From contig JAPDRO010000023.1 in assembly GCA_030247885.1 (NCBI GenBank), positions 310,001-374,000 of the forward strand: a stretch of 64,000 nucleotides of DNA, read 5' to 3'. The stretch's first letter is position 1, and each line of letters begins with the position of its first letter. Positions 12,842 through 24,844 of the stretch are shown piece by piece. Made by a program: the position numbers and the translations under genes. The notes under the pieces are model-generated. The model did not search any database. It had not been told where the DNA came from and saw only the letters and a program-made list of their open reading frames with translations. This stretch comes from Taxawa tesnikishii (nom. ined.) (taxonomy: Eukaryota > Ascomycota > Dothideomycetes > Dothideales).

Positions 12842-13972
12842 TCACTCGGAAGCCTTGAACCTGAACCTGCTGTCCTCGCCGGAGCTGAATGGAACACCGA
12901 GCTCGAAGAGCTTGCAGATGACATCGGAGAACTCCTTAAAGAATTGCTCGTTGTCCTTGGCGTAGCGCTCGACGTGTGGGCGGAAGCTCTTGTCCTGGAT
13001 GAGGGACATGTCGGTTGGCAGCATCATCAGGCTCTTGGTCTTGATGTCCTGGAACTGCTTGGGGCCGTCCCACTTGCGGCCAACCCACTTTTCCTCAAGA
13101 AGAAGCTTGTAGTAGTCGTTGGTCAGGACGGTTGGAGAGAAGGTCCATGGGCCGTCGAAGCCGGAGCGGTCGGTGTGGCAGCGGCCAAGAGCGTGGGCGC
13201 CGGACAGGGCAACGATCTCACGGTCCTCGAAGCCCATGCGGCCGAAGATGGCGCGCAGGTGCTTCTGGTCCTTGGCACCGTCTGGGAGACGACCGTCAGG
13301 AGTGCAAAAGGCGACGTCACGATCAGAGCGGCCCGGGCGCCATGGGATGACTGGGCCTTGCATCTCCTGGATGGCACAGACGGCGGAAAGGGTCCAGAGG
13401 TCGGAGTAGGAGATCCATGGGAACTTCTCCTTGACTGGCTCGAGGAAGTCGCGGGCAGCCTTGAGACCGGCGTTGGCACCGTGGTCACCCTCAGGAGGAA
13501 ACCTCATGGTGGCGCCGTTGCTGCCACCAGTACCGGTCGCAGCATCGTAGGTACCGCTTGCGTGCCAGCCGAGTCTGAGCAGGACCGGACCGTAGCTTCC
13601 ATCATCGTACTCGTCGTGTTCAACCAATCTCTTAGCGACCTCGTTGTAAACGGCCTGGTAGTCCTCGAAGGATGGAGTGAAGACGCCAGTCTTGGTGTTG
13701 AATGCGGCATCGCCCTTCAGCTTTTGGACCTCAGTGGTGCTGCCACCAGCGAGGAAGACGTAGCCGAGACCACCAGCAAGGGCGGCGGCGGCGATGCCAC
13801 CGTAGAGGGCGGTGTTGTTGCTCTTTGGGCCGGCGGCATCAGCGTAGCCACGGCGGGATTGTTGCCTGAAGGCGTTGCGAGGAACGGCGACGCGGCGAGA
13901 GGCAGTCTTGAGGGAGGAGGTTGCTGGGGTGGAGCGCAGAGCGCGGGTGAAGGTCTTGGCGACGGAGGCCAT
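12842..13972 (-). CDS. CCP1: mitochondrial cytochrome c peroxidase
   Basis: A single-exon gene of 376 residues. An Arg/Ser/Ala-rich presequence is followed by a hydrophobic segment at about residues 55-76 ([20 protein letters not shown]), the bipartite signal expected for the intermembrane space. The heme peroxidase core carries the distal Arg133, Trp136 and His137 in [10 protein letters not shown], the proximal His260 in [11 protein letters not shown], and the radical-site Trp276 in GFDGPWTF, diagnostic of CCP (class I peroxidase). The enzyme reduces hydrogen peroxide with electrons from ferrocytochrome c. Length matches the family (about 360-380). The strand is certain because the overlapping 417-residue antisense frame has no motif. 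All catalytic residues are present. Confidence 0.97.
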   Translation of the reverse strand: MASVAKTFTRALRSTPATSSLKTASRRVAVPRNAFRQQSRRGYADAAGPKSNNTALYGGIAAAALAGGLGYVFLAGGSTTEVQKLKGDAAFNTKTGVFTPSFEDYQAVYNEVAKRLVEHDEYDDGSYGPVLLRLGWHASGTYDAATGTGGSNGATMRFPPEGDHGANAGLKAARDFLEPVKEKFPWISYSDLWTLSAVCAIQEMQGPVIPWRPGRSDRDVAFCTPDGRLPDGAKDQKHLRAIFGRMGFEDREIVALSGAHALGRCHTDRSGFDGPWTFSPTVLTNDYYKLLLEEKWVGRKWDGPKQFQDIKTKSLMMLPTDMSLIQDKSFRPHVERYAKDNEQFFKEFSDVICKLFELGVPFSSGEDSRFRFKASE

Positions 13973-16225
13973 TGCGATGTGTGGATGCGAGAGATGTGTC
14001 TGTGAAACAGAGGGTATTCAAGCTTGATGGAGAGGAAGAAGAACAGATGGGAGGGTCAGATACAGAACGAGTGTTGATATGTGTTGTGGTGAGAGGCAAC
14101 GAGTGTTCGATATCGGGACGAAAAAGGGCCCTCTCTGGAGCACTGGCCAGGGCGCTGACAGAAGCCGCGAGAAACATTCGCTTGTTCGTTTGCGTGATGG
14201 GGGAACTTGTGTCGGGAGGACCCACCTGCCTTATCTCGGTCGCGGTTTTTGCGTGGCTGCCATAGTAGGGGACTGCGAGTAGCGGCACTCTAGACTGCTG
14301 TTTCTTACAAATAGCCCACTCGTCGCTGCGTGCAAGCTCGGCGCTGTCCAGTTTGTTTCTGCTTCCGCTTCCGCCATTCCCATCATTTTCATACGAGTGG
14401 CACCATCTCTATCAGCAAAAACTTCGCCTGACGTTGGATGACAGCTCAAGGTACCATGTACACAGTAGGCAGGTCCAGCCTGTGCGACACCCGATTCGCT
14501 GGCAAAACCGCGGCCCCTGGTCCTGTCACTGTCCTGCCACTGTCCTGCCACGCCCTGCCGGCGGATCTGCCGCCAGGCGTCTTGCATAATCTGATCATCA
14601 ACACCGCCGACTTCGCCAGCCAAGTTCGAATCCGGCAACCAACTCCGAAGCCGTCTGCTGAGGAATCATTCCGCGCTCACTCATTGCTGAAAGAAGGCTT
14701 GTCTCGCGCATCTGAACATTGCTACGTGATGTTCCTATGTATGTGATGCCACCTTCCCACACCTTACCGCCAAGTCGCCGGTCCTGTCTTTACTCCGCAT
14801 CTCTAAATTTCTGAGTCCTATATGCCGAAGGTATTCCGAAACGTGCCCGGTCGTTTTGCGCCGTCATCTGTCTTGTGCTTGCGTAAATTGTTAACTAGGC
14901 ATTCGATGGTCCATCTCTTCAATCTCCTGTCGTATGAAAGGTAAGTCAGATAGCAAGTGCCTGGCGAAAACACCACAAGACCTTTTCCAAATGCTGCTGC
15001 ATCGAGAAACCCCATACGTGTGTCCATCAAGATGGGTACATGTCACATGTCCTTAGTTCCTGCTACCTCTCTCTATTGACAACTGAAGCGAACTGCTGCC
15101 AGCAAGCACACAAACACTTCACTTCTATTTAACTTGAGCTTCGCTTGACATCGACATCTGTTTCAACCTGGCTTTACTCAAGCTTTACTCTCGCTTTACC
15201 TAGTCGTTTGCTTCCTGTTGTTCGTGGAATAGGGTAAAGGGTAGTGCAACTATCAGGAGCATCTACTACACGCAGCAACGAGCAGAGAGAAAGCTTGTTT
15301 GAGAGCCGCATGTCGGTCTCTGTGACAGGACGCAGGGCTTGAGGGTAACGTTTGGTTGTACGACGATCCAGAGAGCGCAAAGAGGCCCACTCGTGTGTTG
15401 AAGATGACATTCTCACTTTATATGCTCAAGAAGTCATTTCCAGCCTAATGGCTGGACATTATTTTCCGTCATGTTGCGCCGTCTTACTCCCATGCATAGC
15501 AAGCAATCAACACATATATGATTTGCTTGCGCCATCTCTAACGACTCATTTAGGCTTGCGCGCGCTACTGTACCGCTACTATACTGCCAATCTAGCACCA
15601 TGGCCTTGGAATGCTTGCACAACACTCACGGAGCTTGATTATGGCAGCACCTTGCAGCACTGTCCGTCGTTGACAATCAGCTTAGGGGCGCCTCGGTATC
15701 CGGCTAATAACCACGGCCCGTTACGGCGCAATCGGGGCAATCCGAGATCTGGAGTTCTGCATAGCTGACTTGCCTACAAGCCCCTGACGACTGTATACAG
15801 AAACAAGACATGCCTGGAAAGCAGGTACTATGGCACGATGGTTCTCTTTCAATACTCCGCTCGCTTTGCAGACAATGCATATCTGCGCTGTTTCATCAAA
15901 ACCAACGTTGGTCGATGTGTCGAAGTGTCTCGGTTCGGATGCGCGTGTAAGGCCACCCCCACAGCTTGGCTCCAGGGTATGATCAGCCACCAATGATGTG
16001 CCAACCCTGTCCCCGCATGGGGCAACGCATTTAAACAGATCAGCAACCCACTGGATCGGTGTTCTTTTGTGCGCGCGAGGTCGGAACGAAAATCCTACCG
16101 CATTGTACGAGTCATCTTCGCGATATACAAATCTTCGCGGTGCGCGCGAATCGTTTTTCAGTTCCATCGCAGCACAATCGCTGAAAGGGCCCGTCTGAGG
16201 ATTGACTCACACAATCGTCGCCATC
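13973..16225. other. intergenic, 2.2 kb, no gene supported
   Basis: This region separates the divergent starts of CCP1 and an MFS permease. The first few hundred bases should hold the CCP1 promoter. Open frames at 14438-14746 (plus) and 15721-16167 (minus) have no motif and no convincing splice structure. Confidence 0.4.
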
Positions 16226-18368
16226 ATGTTCGGTCACGAGAGTAAGTGCACTTTCTCAACTTTGCAAATGCCCGTACTGGCATACCTCTGCGTTTCTCCG
16301 TCTACACATCTTGAGGTGAATTGGAAAAACGCGCGCAGGTGGATTGCCTTTCCGCGCGCTTCACAACTTGTTCCTACACGCAACTCTTCACACTGCAGTC
16401 ACAGATACAGAATCTTCATGTATGCTAACCCACCGCAGAGAGGACGTCGCCGACATCCTCGTCCCTAGAACCAGACCACCGCTATCCCTATGCGCAAGGC
16501 CAAAACGACATCGAATACGATGACGACCTCCACGTACCCTGTCCTCCGCACACCACGGAGAGAAAACTGGTGGCGAAGATTGATCTAAGGGTCATTCCCT
16601 TCCTGTGTATCCTCTACCTCTTGGCTTTTCTGGACAGGTGGGCAAAATCCTTCCCGGGACAGAAATTTTTTCTGCGTTTGGTTGCTTTTAGCGAAACGGC
16701 AGAGACGTGGCTTGCCTGAAGCGGCTTGGCGGGATCCTGCTCATGACCCGTGACGAAGTACTGACAGCGGTACCAGGGTCAACATCGCGAACGCAAATCA
16801 GTTTGGCATGTCGCAGGAGCTCGATCTGCTGAAGGGTACACGCTACAACAATGCATTGGTCATTTTCTTCGTGAGCACTTCCCTCCCCATCCCCTCAGAC
16901 ACCCTCATTAACCATCTAGGTCCCCTATATCCTCTTCGAAATCCCGTCCAACCTTCTCCTGAAGCGGTTCAAGCCACACATTTGGCTTTCGGGATGCATG
17001 TTCATGTTTGGCCTCGTCACCATCTGCCAGGGACTGGTGCACAACTACTCGGGCCTCCTGACGACGCGCTTCTTTCTCGGATTCTTCGAGACGGGCATGT
17101 TTCCCGGCTGTTTCTACCTGATCGGGATGTGGTACAAACGCTCTGAGGCGCAGAAGCGGTATTCGTTCTTCTTCAGCTCGACCACGCTTGCTGGCGCCTT
17201 CGGTGGTTTGCTTGCTGCCGCAATCGGAAAGATGAACGGCATCCGTGGGTACCTTGGCTGGAGATGGTAGGCTTGTCGTTCTGGTCAGTTCCAGCGAGGA
17301 GCGATCGTTGATCGTGAACAGGATCTTCATTCTCGAGGGCTTGTTGACGTGCGTCGTCAGCCTGGCGTTCTTTTTCATGATCCCTGATTTTCCCGAAGAG
17401 GCCAAGTGGCTCACGGAAGAGGAGCGCGCATATGTCGCTGCTAGACTGCGTGCGGACCAGGGCAAATCGGCCAGGGAACGAAAGATTACCGGCACGGATG
17501 TAGCGAATGTCTTCAAGGACGTCAAGGTGATTTCCTAGACTATCTCTTGAGGCCTTCCAAAACCATTTCTGACGTTTCACAGGTCTGGCTCGGCGGTTTC
17601 ATGTACTTCGGCCTCATCGTCCCCGCCTACGGCTACGCATACTTCTCGCCCGGAATCATCAGGGCGTTCGGCTACTCTGCGATCCAAACCCAGCTGCACT
17701 CCGTCCCGCCCTGGGCTTGTGCATTCGGCATGGCCATGATCCTGGCCACCATCTCCGACAAAGCGAAACACCGAGCAGCGTTCGCCATCTTCGCCATCTG
17801 CATCTGCATTGCCGGCTTCGCAATCCTGATCCGAGTCCACAACCACAGGGATGTGCAGTACGCCGCGCTTTTCCTCGTCGCCATAGGTGCGTACTCCGCT
17901 ATGCCGATCATCGTGTGCTGGTAAGTCCGACCGTGTCGTTGACCAAAACCTCTCTCTCTCTCACACACGCTTTCCAGGTTCAACATGAATCTCGGCGGTC
18001 ACCACAGGCGCAGCGTCGGAAGCGCGTGGCAGGTCGCTTTTGGAAACATCGGAGGTACGTAGCCGCTCTTGGTCCCCGGGCAACAACTCGAAACACCGAG
18101 ATGTTAGGATGGAGAGCTGACACCACCACCCTTGGTAGGCATCATCGCCGTCTTCGCCTTCCTGAGCAAGGACGCGCCGAAGTACATCACGGGCTACAGC
18201 ATCTGCCTCGCCTTCACCAGTCTCAGCGTGGTCTCGTGCATCCTTTACTTCTTCGCGTGCAGCTGGCAGAACAGGCAGCGTGATCGCACGCCCACGGATA
18301 TCGGGCTGACCGAGTTCGAGAAGACGGAAATGGGGGACATGAGTCCTGAGTACCGATATCTATTGTAG
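16226..18368 (+). CDS. MFS permease, allantoate/nicotinate (Dal5-like, ACS) family
   Basis: Eight exons (16226-16241, 16439-16637, 16777-16870, 16920-17266, 17322-17526, 17583-17920, 17978-18054, 18139-18368) splice in phase to 501 residues. The cytosolic N-terminus starts MFGHEKRTSP; the first membrane helix ends in LAFLDRVNIANA, the signature of the anion:cation symporter family (Dal5, Tna1, Vht1 relatives). Further signatures are YILFEIPSNLLLKRFKPHIW, RFFLGFFETGMFPG and GWRWIFILEG around a central loop, then six more helices beginning VWLGGFMYFG. The protein is expected in the plasma membrane as a proton-coupled importer of a small organic anion or vitamin; the substrate is unknown. The length is typical (about 490-520). 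The tiny first exon of 16 nt is predicted from splice phase only and is the least certain part. Confidence 0.92.
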
Positions 18369-18650
18369 ATCCGGGGATCGGAGATGTGTGATCTTGCTCG
18401 CTTGCTTCCTAGCCCTGATTGATAGATTGTTGGACCGTGACTTCGCTCATGGCGCACCTGACAGAATGAATTCTCTTTCCCCTTCGAAGAGCTCAGGATT
18501 TTACAACGAGATGTGCCGCTTTGTTTCGTTATGCTCTTGGTCCGTGGACACTCGCTATATACCCTTCACCAGAGGACTGCAATTGCAGCGTGTTGAACAA
18601 AAAGGAGCCAAGATGAGTGCTCAAAACCAGCAACAACTAAAAAGTAAAAG
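18369..18650. other. intergenic, permease 3' region
   Basis: Nothing was recognised between the permease stop and the tRNA gene. Confidence 0.4.
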
Positions 18651-18749
18651 TGCATCAGCCGCGAATCGAACGCGGGGCCCATCGACCTCTAATCGTCCCG
18701 ATTGAGGATAAGATGGCAACGATGGATTTTACCACTAAACCACTGATGC
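18651..18749 (-). tRNA. tRNA-Gly(GCC) with intron
   Basis: Read on the minus strand, a perfect seven-pair acceptor stem (GCATCAG with CTGATGC) encloses a D-arm with GTGGTTTAGTGGTAAAAT, an anticodon stem CATCG/CGATG, and a T-arm of CCGCG-TTCGATT-CGCGG. The anticodon loop reads TTGCCA, giving anticodon GCC for glycine. An intron of about 28 nt lies one base 3' of the anticodon, the canonical position for tRNA splicing endonuclease. With the intron the gene is 99 bp. The 3' CCA is not encoded, as expected in eukaryotes. Confidence 0.95.
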
Positions 18750-19046
18750 TGTGTTGTAAGAACAATTGTATCTACATGTATATATTTATAAAACTAATCA
18801 CTGGCAGAACCGTCGACTGCTTGTAACAGCGGACGGGATGCTCAATCTCCAGCCGCATATGGTCACACGTGGCAGTTGATCTCGCACAAAATCATAGATA
18901 GTGTTGTTATTGTAGTAGGCAGGTTGAGTTCAAACTGGTATCGCTTCTTTTCGTTTCGTAACTCATAGTATCAATACAGAGCAAGCAAGCACACGCCATG
19001 CTCTATCCCATAGACATTAACCTCCACTCGCGACATTATCCCATCT
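18750..19046. other. intergenic, no gene seen
   Basis: AT-rich spacer between the tRNA and the end of a convergent dehydrogenase gene. It should contain the tRNA's upstream region and the dehydrogenase's polyadenylation region. Confidence 0.4.
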
Positions 19047-20043
19047 TTAACCGTTGACGACGACACCGCCGTTGGCGTGGATGGTCTGGCCACTGATGCT
19101 GGAACTGTCCATCGAGGCAAGGAAGACGAAGCAGGTGGCAATCTCCGAAGGCTGACTGGGACGTCCCATAGGCGACGTGAACTGCTTCTGAGCGTCCTCG
19201 TTCATGGTCGATGGAATCAGAGGCGTCCAGACGGGACCCGGGGCGACGGCGTTCACGCGAATGCCACGGCCAACGTACTGGTTCGATAGACCACGGGTGA
19301 AGGCCACGATGGCGCCCTTGGTGCTGGTGTAGTCGAGGAGGTCGGGACGGCCGATGTATGCGTTGATCGAGGCGTTGTTGATGATGGTGTCGCCCTTGTG
19401 CATGTGTGGGAGAGCGTACTTGGCCATGTAGAAGTAGCTGTGTCTCGTCAGCTGCCATGCAGAGATATCTGTGCCTGATATACGTACGGGTGGATGTTGG
19501 TGTTGAAGGTGAACTCCCACTGCTCCTCACTGAGGTCATGGATGTCCTCGATCATGTTCTGGTACGCGGCGTTGTTGACGAGGATGTTGATGCCGCCCAT
19601 CTTCTCCACCGCAGTGTCGACGACCTTCTTGCAGTCCTCCTTCTTCTTCAGGTCCACGGGCAGCAGGTGGACCTTGCCGCCGTACTGCTCGACCTTCTTC
19701 TTGGTCTCTTCAGCATCGCTCTGCTCGACTTCGAGGTATGCAATCAAGCTCTCAGCACCCTCCATGGCGAACATGATGGCGATGGCACGGCCGATACCGC
19801 TGTCACCTCCGGTGATGATGGCCTTCTTGCCCTCGAGCTTGCCAGCGGCCTTGTAGATTTGGTAGCCACCATCCTCGGTTGGAATCTTCTCGTCCTGAGG
19901 ATCAGGTCCTTTCATCTCACTCTGGAGACCGGGTGGCTTTTGGTCGCTGACCGGGATTTGGTGGCCTTGAACTGTTGTCAGTGCCGGTCATTCGTCAGAA
20001 GCGCGATCGACTTACCGGACTCGAATTGGCTCTTGTCAGTCAT
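19047..20043 (-). CDS. SDR oxidoreductase, glucose/ribitol dehydrogenase-like
   Basis: Three minus-strand exons (20043-20016, 19971-19488, 19437-19047) give 300 residues. A leader with QGHQIPVSDQKPPGLQSEM precedes the cofactor motif ITGGDSGIGRAIA, then NILVNNAAYQ, INNASINAYIG with the catalytic serine region, YTSTKGA with the Tyr/Lys pair, and the closing SGQTIHANGG. The extended N-terminus with PPG...PxP is the hallmark of the YdaD/YhdF-type SDR subfamily, which is common in fungi and bacteria and often annotated as glucose 1-dehydrogenase or a general-stress oxidoreductase; the true substrate is not known. The first exon is only 28 nt and depends on a 44-nt intron with good GT-AG ends. Confidence 0.92.
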
Positions 20044-21241
20044 CTTGGCTGATTTGTTTCGGACGGTTTCTGTGAGGAAGTGGTAGTAAACTGGTGATGA
20101 GGCTCAGAGTTGTAGCAGCAATGCGATGACTTTTGTTCAGAGAAGCTCGGTGTTGTGATGTAATGCGCACGATATGGTGGGGAGCACCTGCATGGATGGA
20201 GGGGCATCATGACGCGCAGGAGCAACATGCATCGAGCAAAACAGAACAATCGAACGCGAACAGTTCACTCGTCTCATCAAAAAGGCTTCCGCGGAACATT
20301 CTCCACACGACATTCGTGTGGTGACGGAAGGTTTGGAGCGCTGAGTGTGAGGGAGGCCAAGCCGAGAGTCAGACAGCCATATCTACTCTTCGCATCCTGG
20401 CACTGCCTGTCCGTGGCCTCCTCAAGGCATCATTGCTGTCCTCAGGCCCGGTCTTCTCTGGCCCTCAGATTGGAACGTTCTCCAGACGATATCGTAGGTG
20501 CATTGACTGTTCTCTTCCCATCAAGCAAGAGCTTGCAGAAAGAGACGGTCAGGAAATGAACCACTGCGGCGCGGACGCGGTCGATTGGCTCTCGGTTGCA
20601 AGGTATACCACGTAAGTTACTTTTGCACTGCTCTGATGAGTCGAAGGTCTCTCTGTTCGAACGATAGCAAGTCGGCCAGGGACAGGAGATGGGTGCGAAG
20701 GTGCAACTTCCAAAGCGAACGAGCAACAACTTCGATGACGTCGCGCAGACCTTGGCCTTGGTGGCCTGCGTGCCCGCGAAGTTTGGAGAACTTCCAGAAC
20801 GTCTTCTGCTCCATTGCGTCGCATCCTTCATCCTTCATCCTGCAAGCTGGAAACTCGCTTCAACTTCTGGCAAGCACCTCATCGCATGGACCTCGCGATT
20901 CCCGCGTCGAGATGCCTCGATGGCGTGTTCGCGTCTATCTGTTCCCTAATTCAGGGCCCTGTGCCCAGTTTGCGTCCCCTGCATGACGTCTCCCCAGACT
21001 TCTGTATTGTACGTAGGGCTGAGGTTGGACATCAATCCAAGTTTCGAGGGTAGGAAGATAGGCCAGATGCTCTTCTCTGTCATGCCAAGGCTCTCTCATT
21101 GATCTCCTATATAATCTGTTTGCATCCTTCTGTCCTCCGCATCTTCTGTCTTCACATACCAGCGCACCGCATCATTCAGCAACAAAGCAACAGATACTAT
21201 CAAAAGAAGAACATAAGCATATCTTCCGTCAATTCACCAGC
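20044..21241. other. intergenic, no gene supported
   Basis: About 1.2 kb between divergent genes. Several overlapping frames at 20433-20986 are open but unconvincing. The last 150 bp before the next ATG is C/T-rich with many CATC/ACATA motifs, like a fungal promoter or leader. Confidence 0.4.
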
Positions 21242-21705
21242 ATGCCTCATACACGCACAACCACCACCAGGGCTAAGCCTAGCCTTATGTCCCGTCTCCG
21301 AGCCCGCAACCACACCAGCCACAGCACGCACACGACGACTAAGCACTCGACCAACCCCTGACGGGTGCTCACACTACTACGCGCACGACTAAGGAGACTA
21401 CACACCCAACGCATCATACCACCACCTCTCGTCATCACAACACCCGTCGCAGTCATCGCACCCACGGCACCACCACCACGGCCGGCACAACCTCTGCCGC
21501 TCCTACACACCACCACCGTCGCAGACCAAGCATGGGTGACAAGGTCAGCGGCATGATGATGAAGCTGAGGGGTAGCCTCACCCGCAGGCCGGGACTCAAA
21601 GCGGCTGGTACGAGAAGGATGCATGGTGAGTTCTCATTCCTTGCCATGTCCGAAACGATGCTGACGACTTGTGCAGGTACCGATGGCAGAGGCAGCCACT
21701 ACTAG
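21242..21705 (+). CDS. small basic fungal protein, frame broken once
   Basis: The first 39 codons begin MPHTRTTTTRAKPSLMSRL, a Thr/Arg/His-rich start, and run into a stop directly after a CCCC at 21355-21358. One base out of phase, the same composition continues (TGAHTTTRTTKETTHP) to a strongly conserved-looking end, MGDKVSGMMMKLRGSLTR and AAGTRRMHG. That is followed by a 51-nt intron (21626-21676) and a last exon TDGRGSHY. From memory, this Thr/His-rich start with a GDKVSGxMMKLKGSLTR...TDGRGS tail is a conserved fungal family of unknown function. The change fits one lost base in the C run. Either the assembly undercalls that run or the allele is broken; a protein starting only at the internal ATG (21532) is also possible. 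Confidence 0.55.
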
Positions 21706-21964
21706 TCCGCTCTCCTCGCGAACAGCGAGTGATGGGCCTGAGAGCGGCTCATTTGAGTGTCGTGACGACTGGAGGATATGGGGAATAATGATGGGATGGG
21801 GCGAGTGAGCGTGCCGAATTATGTACTATGATACCACTGCGTTGTTTTTATAATCAATTTCTGTTTGAACAAGACATACAGATCTAGGTTCGTCATACCA
21901 ACCACCGTACTTCGGTCACTTTTTGGATCCCCTCTGAAGATCCGCTCACGTCCAATCATGGTCG
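21706..21964. other. intergenic spacer
   Basis: Nothing was recognised downstream of the small basic gene. Confidence 0.35.
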
Positions 21965-22411
21965 GTGGGGCTGTGCGACAACGGCGGCCAGATACCAGCT
22001 GGAACGTGTTTACCCGCTTTCTGGCTGTTCTTACCGCATCATTCTGGAGGTGGAGACAGAGGGACAGAGGCCATTCGCGAGGTACAAGAGGGTCTTATTG
22101 AACACGTACAATACTGCGAGGAGTGGGTGACTCGGAAAATGGGGGAATGGGGAACGACTATCCCGGACGATCCGCCTGGGTTTGAGTATGGAGCTATGGG
22201 ACGTAGTGTGTCAGAGGAAATGAAAAAGCAAGACAATCGAACCTTTGTCCCCAATTCTGATTCCGATAGCTGTTGCGTCGATTTAGTGCCACCGTCATCC
22301 GTTCCCATCTGCGGATGTATGCTTCCGAGCCTCCGAGAGAGCAGTCCCAACAGCTGGCTCAGATGCAGAAGGAACAATCCACGTCCGTGGCCCTCCACTC
22401 CGACGCACTGA
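21965..22411 (+). CDS. possible uncharacterised protein
   Basis: The open frame contains a stretch with good coding character (EAIREVQEGLIEHVQYCEEW, then MGEWGTTIPDDPPGFEYGAM). A continuation that also looks coding (RRFSATVIRSHLRMYASEPP, ending HSDALR) lies one base out of phase from about 22273. The join would need either an unseen intron or a lost base. I recognise no family, and the start codon is uncertain. This may be a real small gene or a remnant; the evidence is composition only. Confidence 0.25.
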   Translation: MGLCDNGGQIPAGTCLPAFWLFLPHHSGGGDRGTEAIREVQEGLIEHVQYCEEWVTRKMGEWGTTIPDDPPGFEYGAMGRSVSEEMKKQDNRTFVPNSDSDSCCVDLVPPSSVPICGCMLPSLRESSPNSWLRCRRNNPRPWPSTPTH

Positions 22412-22833
22412 GATAGGGATGTGGTAGTTAGAGACAGGAAGGGTGAATGCAATCTGCAGGCCACTCAAATTCCAATCTGTATGTTCATGCATGTCATGCC
22501 TTGATCTCGCCGCAAGCAGGACCAATTATCAATGAAGGCAAGGTAATCCTGTAGGCAGCGATGAAGGTACGGTCTGGGCCGAGCATCTTGTGAAACCGGG
22601 GTGGGATAGAAATGACCAGTGTTTGAAACTGCCATGATCGATGGGACGGTTTAGCCGCAAGACAAGGCGCGTTGTCGGCCCGGTTATGACGGCGGCGTAG
22701 ATACTGGGGGCGAAATCGTTTGACCAGAGTGGTCTAAAGACGGGTGATGAATATGCAGGAGTATAGGTGATGCAATGCTGTCGAACGCCGATGATTACTG
22801 GAGGGTATCGTCTCTCCGGTTGTGAGCTGATAC

Positions 22834-23715
22834 CTAGCGAACTCCACGCCATGATTGTCGTTCGCTGGCAACTCGTGAATCCCATGATCGGTCTTCGGTT
22901 TCATTAAGAGACCAGTGCTCGCCGCAAAAGATGTTCGCGATGCGGCAGATGTCGTCGGGATCGAGCTTGCTGCCCGCTGGCCGCGCGATGAAGTCAGCCA
23001 TGATTGGGTCGAGCTGAGACTTGGCGAATGCCATGATCCTGTCCTCGCCGCTCTTGTACGGTTCCAGCTTGAACCCAGAAAGGCTTTTGACACCGTCGGG
23101 ACCCTCAATGTAGCAGAACCAGAGATCGAGGCCCCGAGAAATCTCAGGCATGTATTCAAAGTTCTCCGCGTAGTCCTCGACGCAAAATCTAATCCACTGT
23201 ATCGCAGCAGCGGACTCCTCGCTCAAGTTCTCAAGCCACTCGGGAGTCTTATGGTACAGTCCGCTTAGACCAAGAGTGATTTTGCCCTCATCGTCTCTAA
23301 CTAGATCTGCCATAACGTAGAAGAAATTGAGGCAGTGGAAAAGACCAAACGTCTCGGCCCGGACGTGTTTCGATACCTGGCAAAGTTCCGGAATCACTTC
23401 TTTCTCAAGGCCGGCAAGCAGCAGCCGGTATACCATGTTGCGGATCTCAGCAGGCAAGTCCATGAAACGGAAGTTGTACTGCTCGTCGTCCAGTTCCAAG
23501 CACTCAACGTAATCCCTCTTCCGCATTGCGTGAGTGATACGCAGGCCCCGGTTGCGCATGAAGAGCCTCAGATCCGAAACAGTGTGAAGCCAGTAAGCAT
23601 TGTCTACGCGACTAGGCGTAATGGACAGAGGAGAGAGTCCAATCTTGCCCAGAGAGAGGTGAAGTTTCCTCAGTTGCGTCTCCCGCATGGTGCGCGCGTA
23701 GTCATTGCGTCCCAT
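22834..23715 (-). CDS. HeH-like plus F-box-like family protein
   Basis: A 293-residue single-exon member of the same family as the genes at 1289 and 28855. It has one helix-extended-helix-like motif (TVSDLRLFMRNRGLRITHAM then KRDYVECLE) around residues 45-80, the F-box-like FRFMDLPAEIRNMVYRLLL around 82-100, and then ELCQVSKHVRAETFGLFHC. The C-terminal helix DPDDICRIANIF matches the family's GRxExxAIAxxF ending. The middle is rich in acidic residues and Trp. The function is unknown; a ubiquitin-ligase adaptor role is inferred from the LPAEIR block only. The start follows the first in-frame ATG, 20 residues before a conserved MRETQLRKLHL stretch. Confidence 0.8.
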   Translation of the reverse strand: MGRNDYARTMRETQLRKLHLSLGKIGLSPLSITPSRVDNAYWLHTVSDLRLFMRNRGLRITHAMRKRDYVECLELDDEQYNFRFMDLPAEIRNMVYRLLLAGLEKEVIPELCQVSKHVRAETFGLFHCLNFFYVMADLVRDDEGKITLGLSGLYHKTPEWLENLSEESAAAIQWIRFCVEDYAENFEYMPEISRGLDLWFCYIEGPDGVKSLSGFKLEPYKSGEDRIMAFAKSQLDPIMADFIARPAGSKLDPDDICRIANIFCGEHWSLNETEDRSWDSRVASERQSWRGVR

Positions 23716-24844
23716 GGTTGCAAGCAGAAAGCGGTGTCCTGCCAGATCAGCAAATCCAGAGCAGTCGTGCAGGAACTTGAGCCGTTCCTCTGGTGTAGCC
23801 GACTTGAACGACTGACAGAGCTAGTGGGAAAGATTTTCTGGATCCAGGGTGCCGAAAGATCTTGCAATGCGGAGATTCTGTATTTGTGTCTTTCTTCACC
23901 TGTATTGGGGCTGTACATAGTAAGATGTCAGCTCAGAACTTTGGACGGAGAGATAGGCTGTGTTGCCGGTAGCTGCAATGGCTGAGTTGACGTACCTGTG
24001 AAGGGAAGCGACAAGCAAACGATGCTCGAATATCCAGGCTATATGAAGGTTCGCAGTGCACGGCCAGCTTTCCGACTGCTTTGCCGATGGTTTGCGAGGT
24101 ATGAACGGGATGACGTTGGGATGGGTGACCGAAGCAGGAACTGCTGAATGCAGGCCAGTGCTGGTACTTGGGCAGCGTTGTCGGAAAGAGAGTTGGTTTC
24201 GTATGGCTGAGATGAGAGATCTCTGCCTCCGTCTGAAGGGGCCAGCACATGCTCAGTGGTTCGCGAGAGTCGGTAGTAGCACAAAAGGTAATGTCCAAGT
24301 CGAGATGATTGGTGCAGAAGACGTTGCTCAAGGCCAGGTTGCGAAAGATAACCGTTGTTGGTAATCCAAGACCCTGCCACGTTAGTCTTCTATGGAAATA
24401 TCGGTGATGTGGTAAGGAAGAATGAAGAAGGATCAATACGACCAGTTCGTCGCTCGGTAGTTCTGAACACCAAGAAAGAGGACAAGAAGAGCTCAGTGGG
24501 ATCGAAGTCTTGCTTGAGAACTCTCGTGGGACGGGGAAGGCAGCAGATGAAGCAAGACCGTGCCGTCATGAAGGAAAGGGTTCACTGAAGCCCTGTCTGT
24601 TGAGTGGAGAGCTAAGATTAGTGCTTCTACTGAAAGAAGAGTGTAGGAAAGACTGCAATTGCTCAGTGAGGGCAACGATGTAAGAACCGAAGGTGTTTAG
24701 CCACAAGTGACGGAAAAGTGACTGTAAAACGAATACCTGCACATTATACAACACCAAGGTATCTACGGCACACTTGTGCTGACTTACGAAAACCCGAAAC
24801 GCCCTGAATGCCTATACAATCCATCATCCCCTCACCACATCCAC
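23716..24844. other. intergenic, no gene supported
   Basis: Promoter side of the F-box-like gene and 3' side of the DUF3405 gene. The minus-strand frame at 23933-24436 is open but shows no motif. Confidence 0.4.

Noticed and set aside
12752-14005. 417-residue open frame on the plus strand across cytochrome c peroxidase
   Set aside because: Antisense shadow of a GC-rich, strongly codon-biased gene; low-complexity Val/Gly/Glu composition and no motif.
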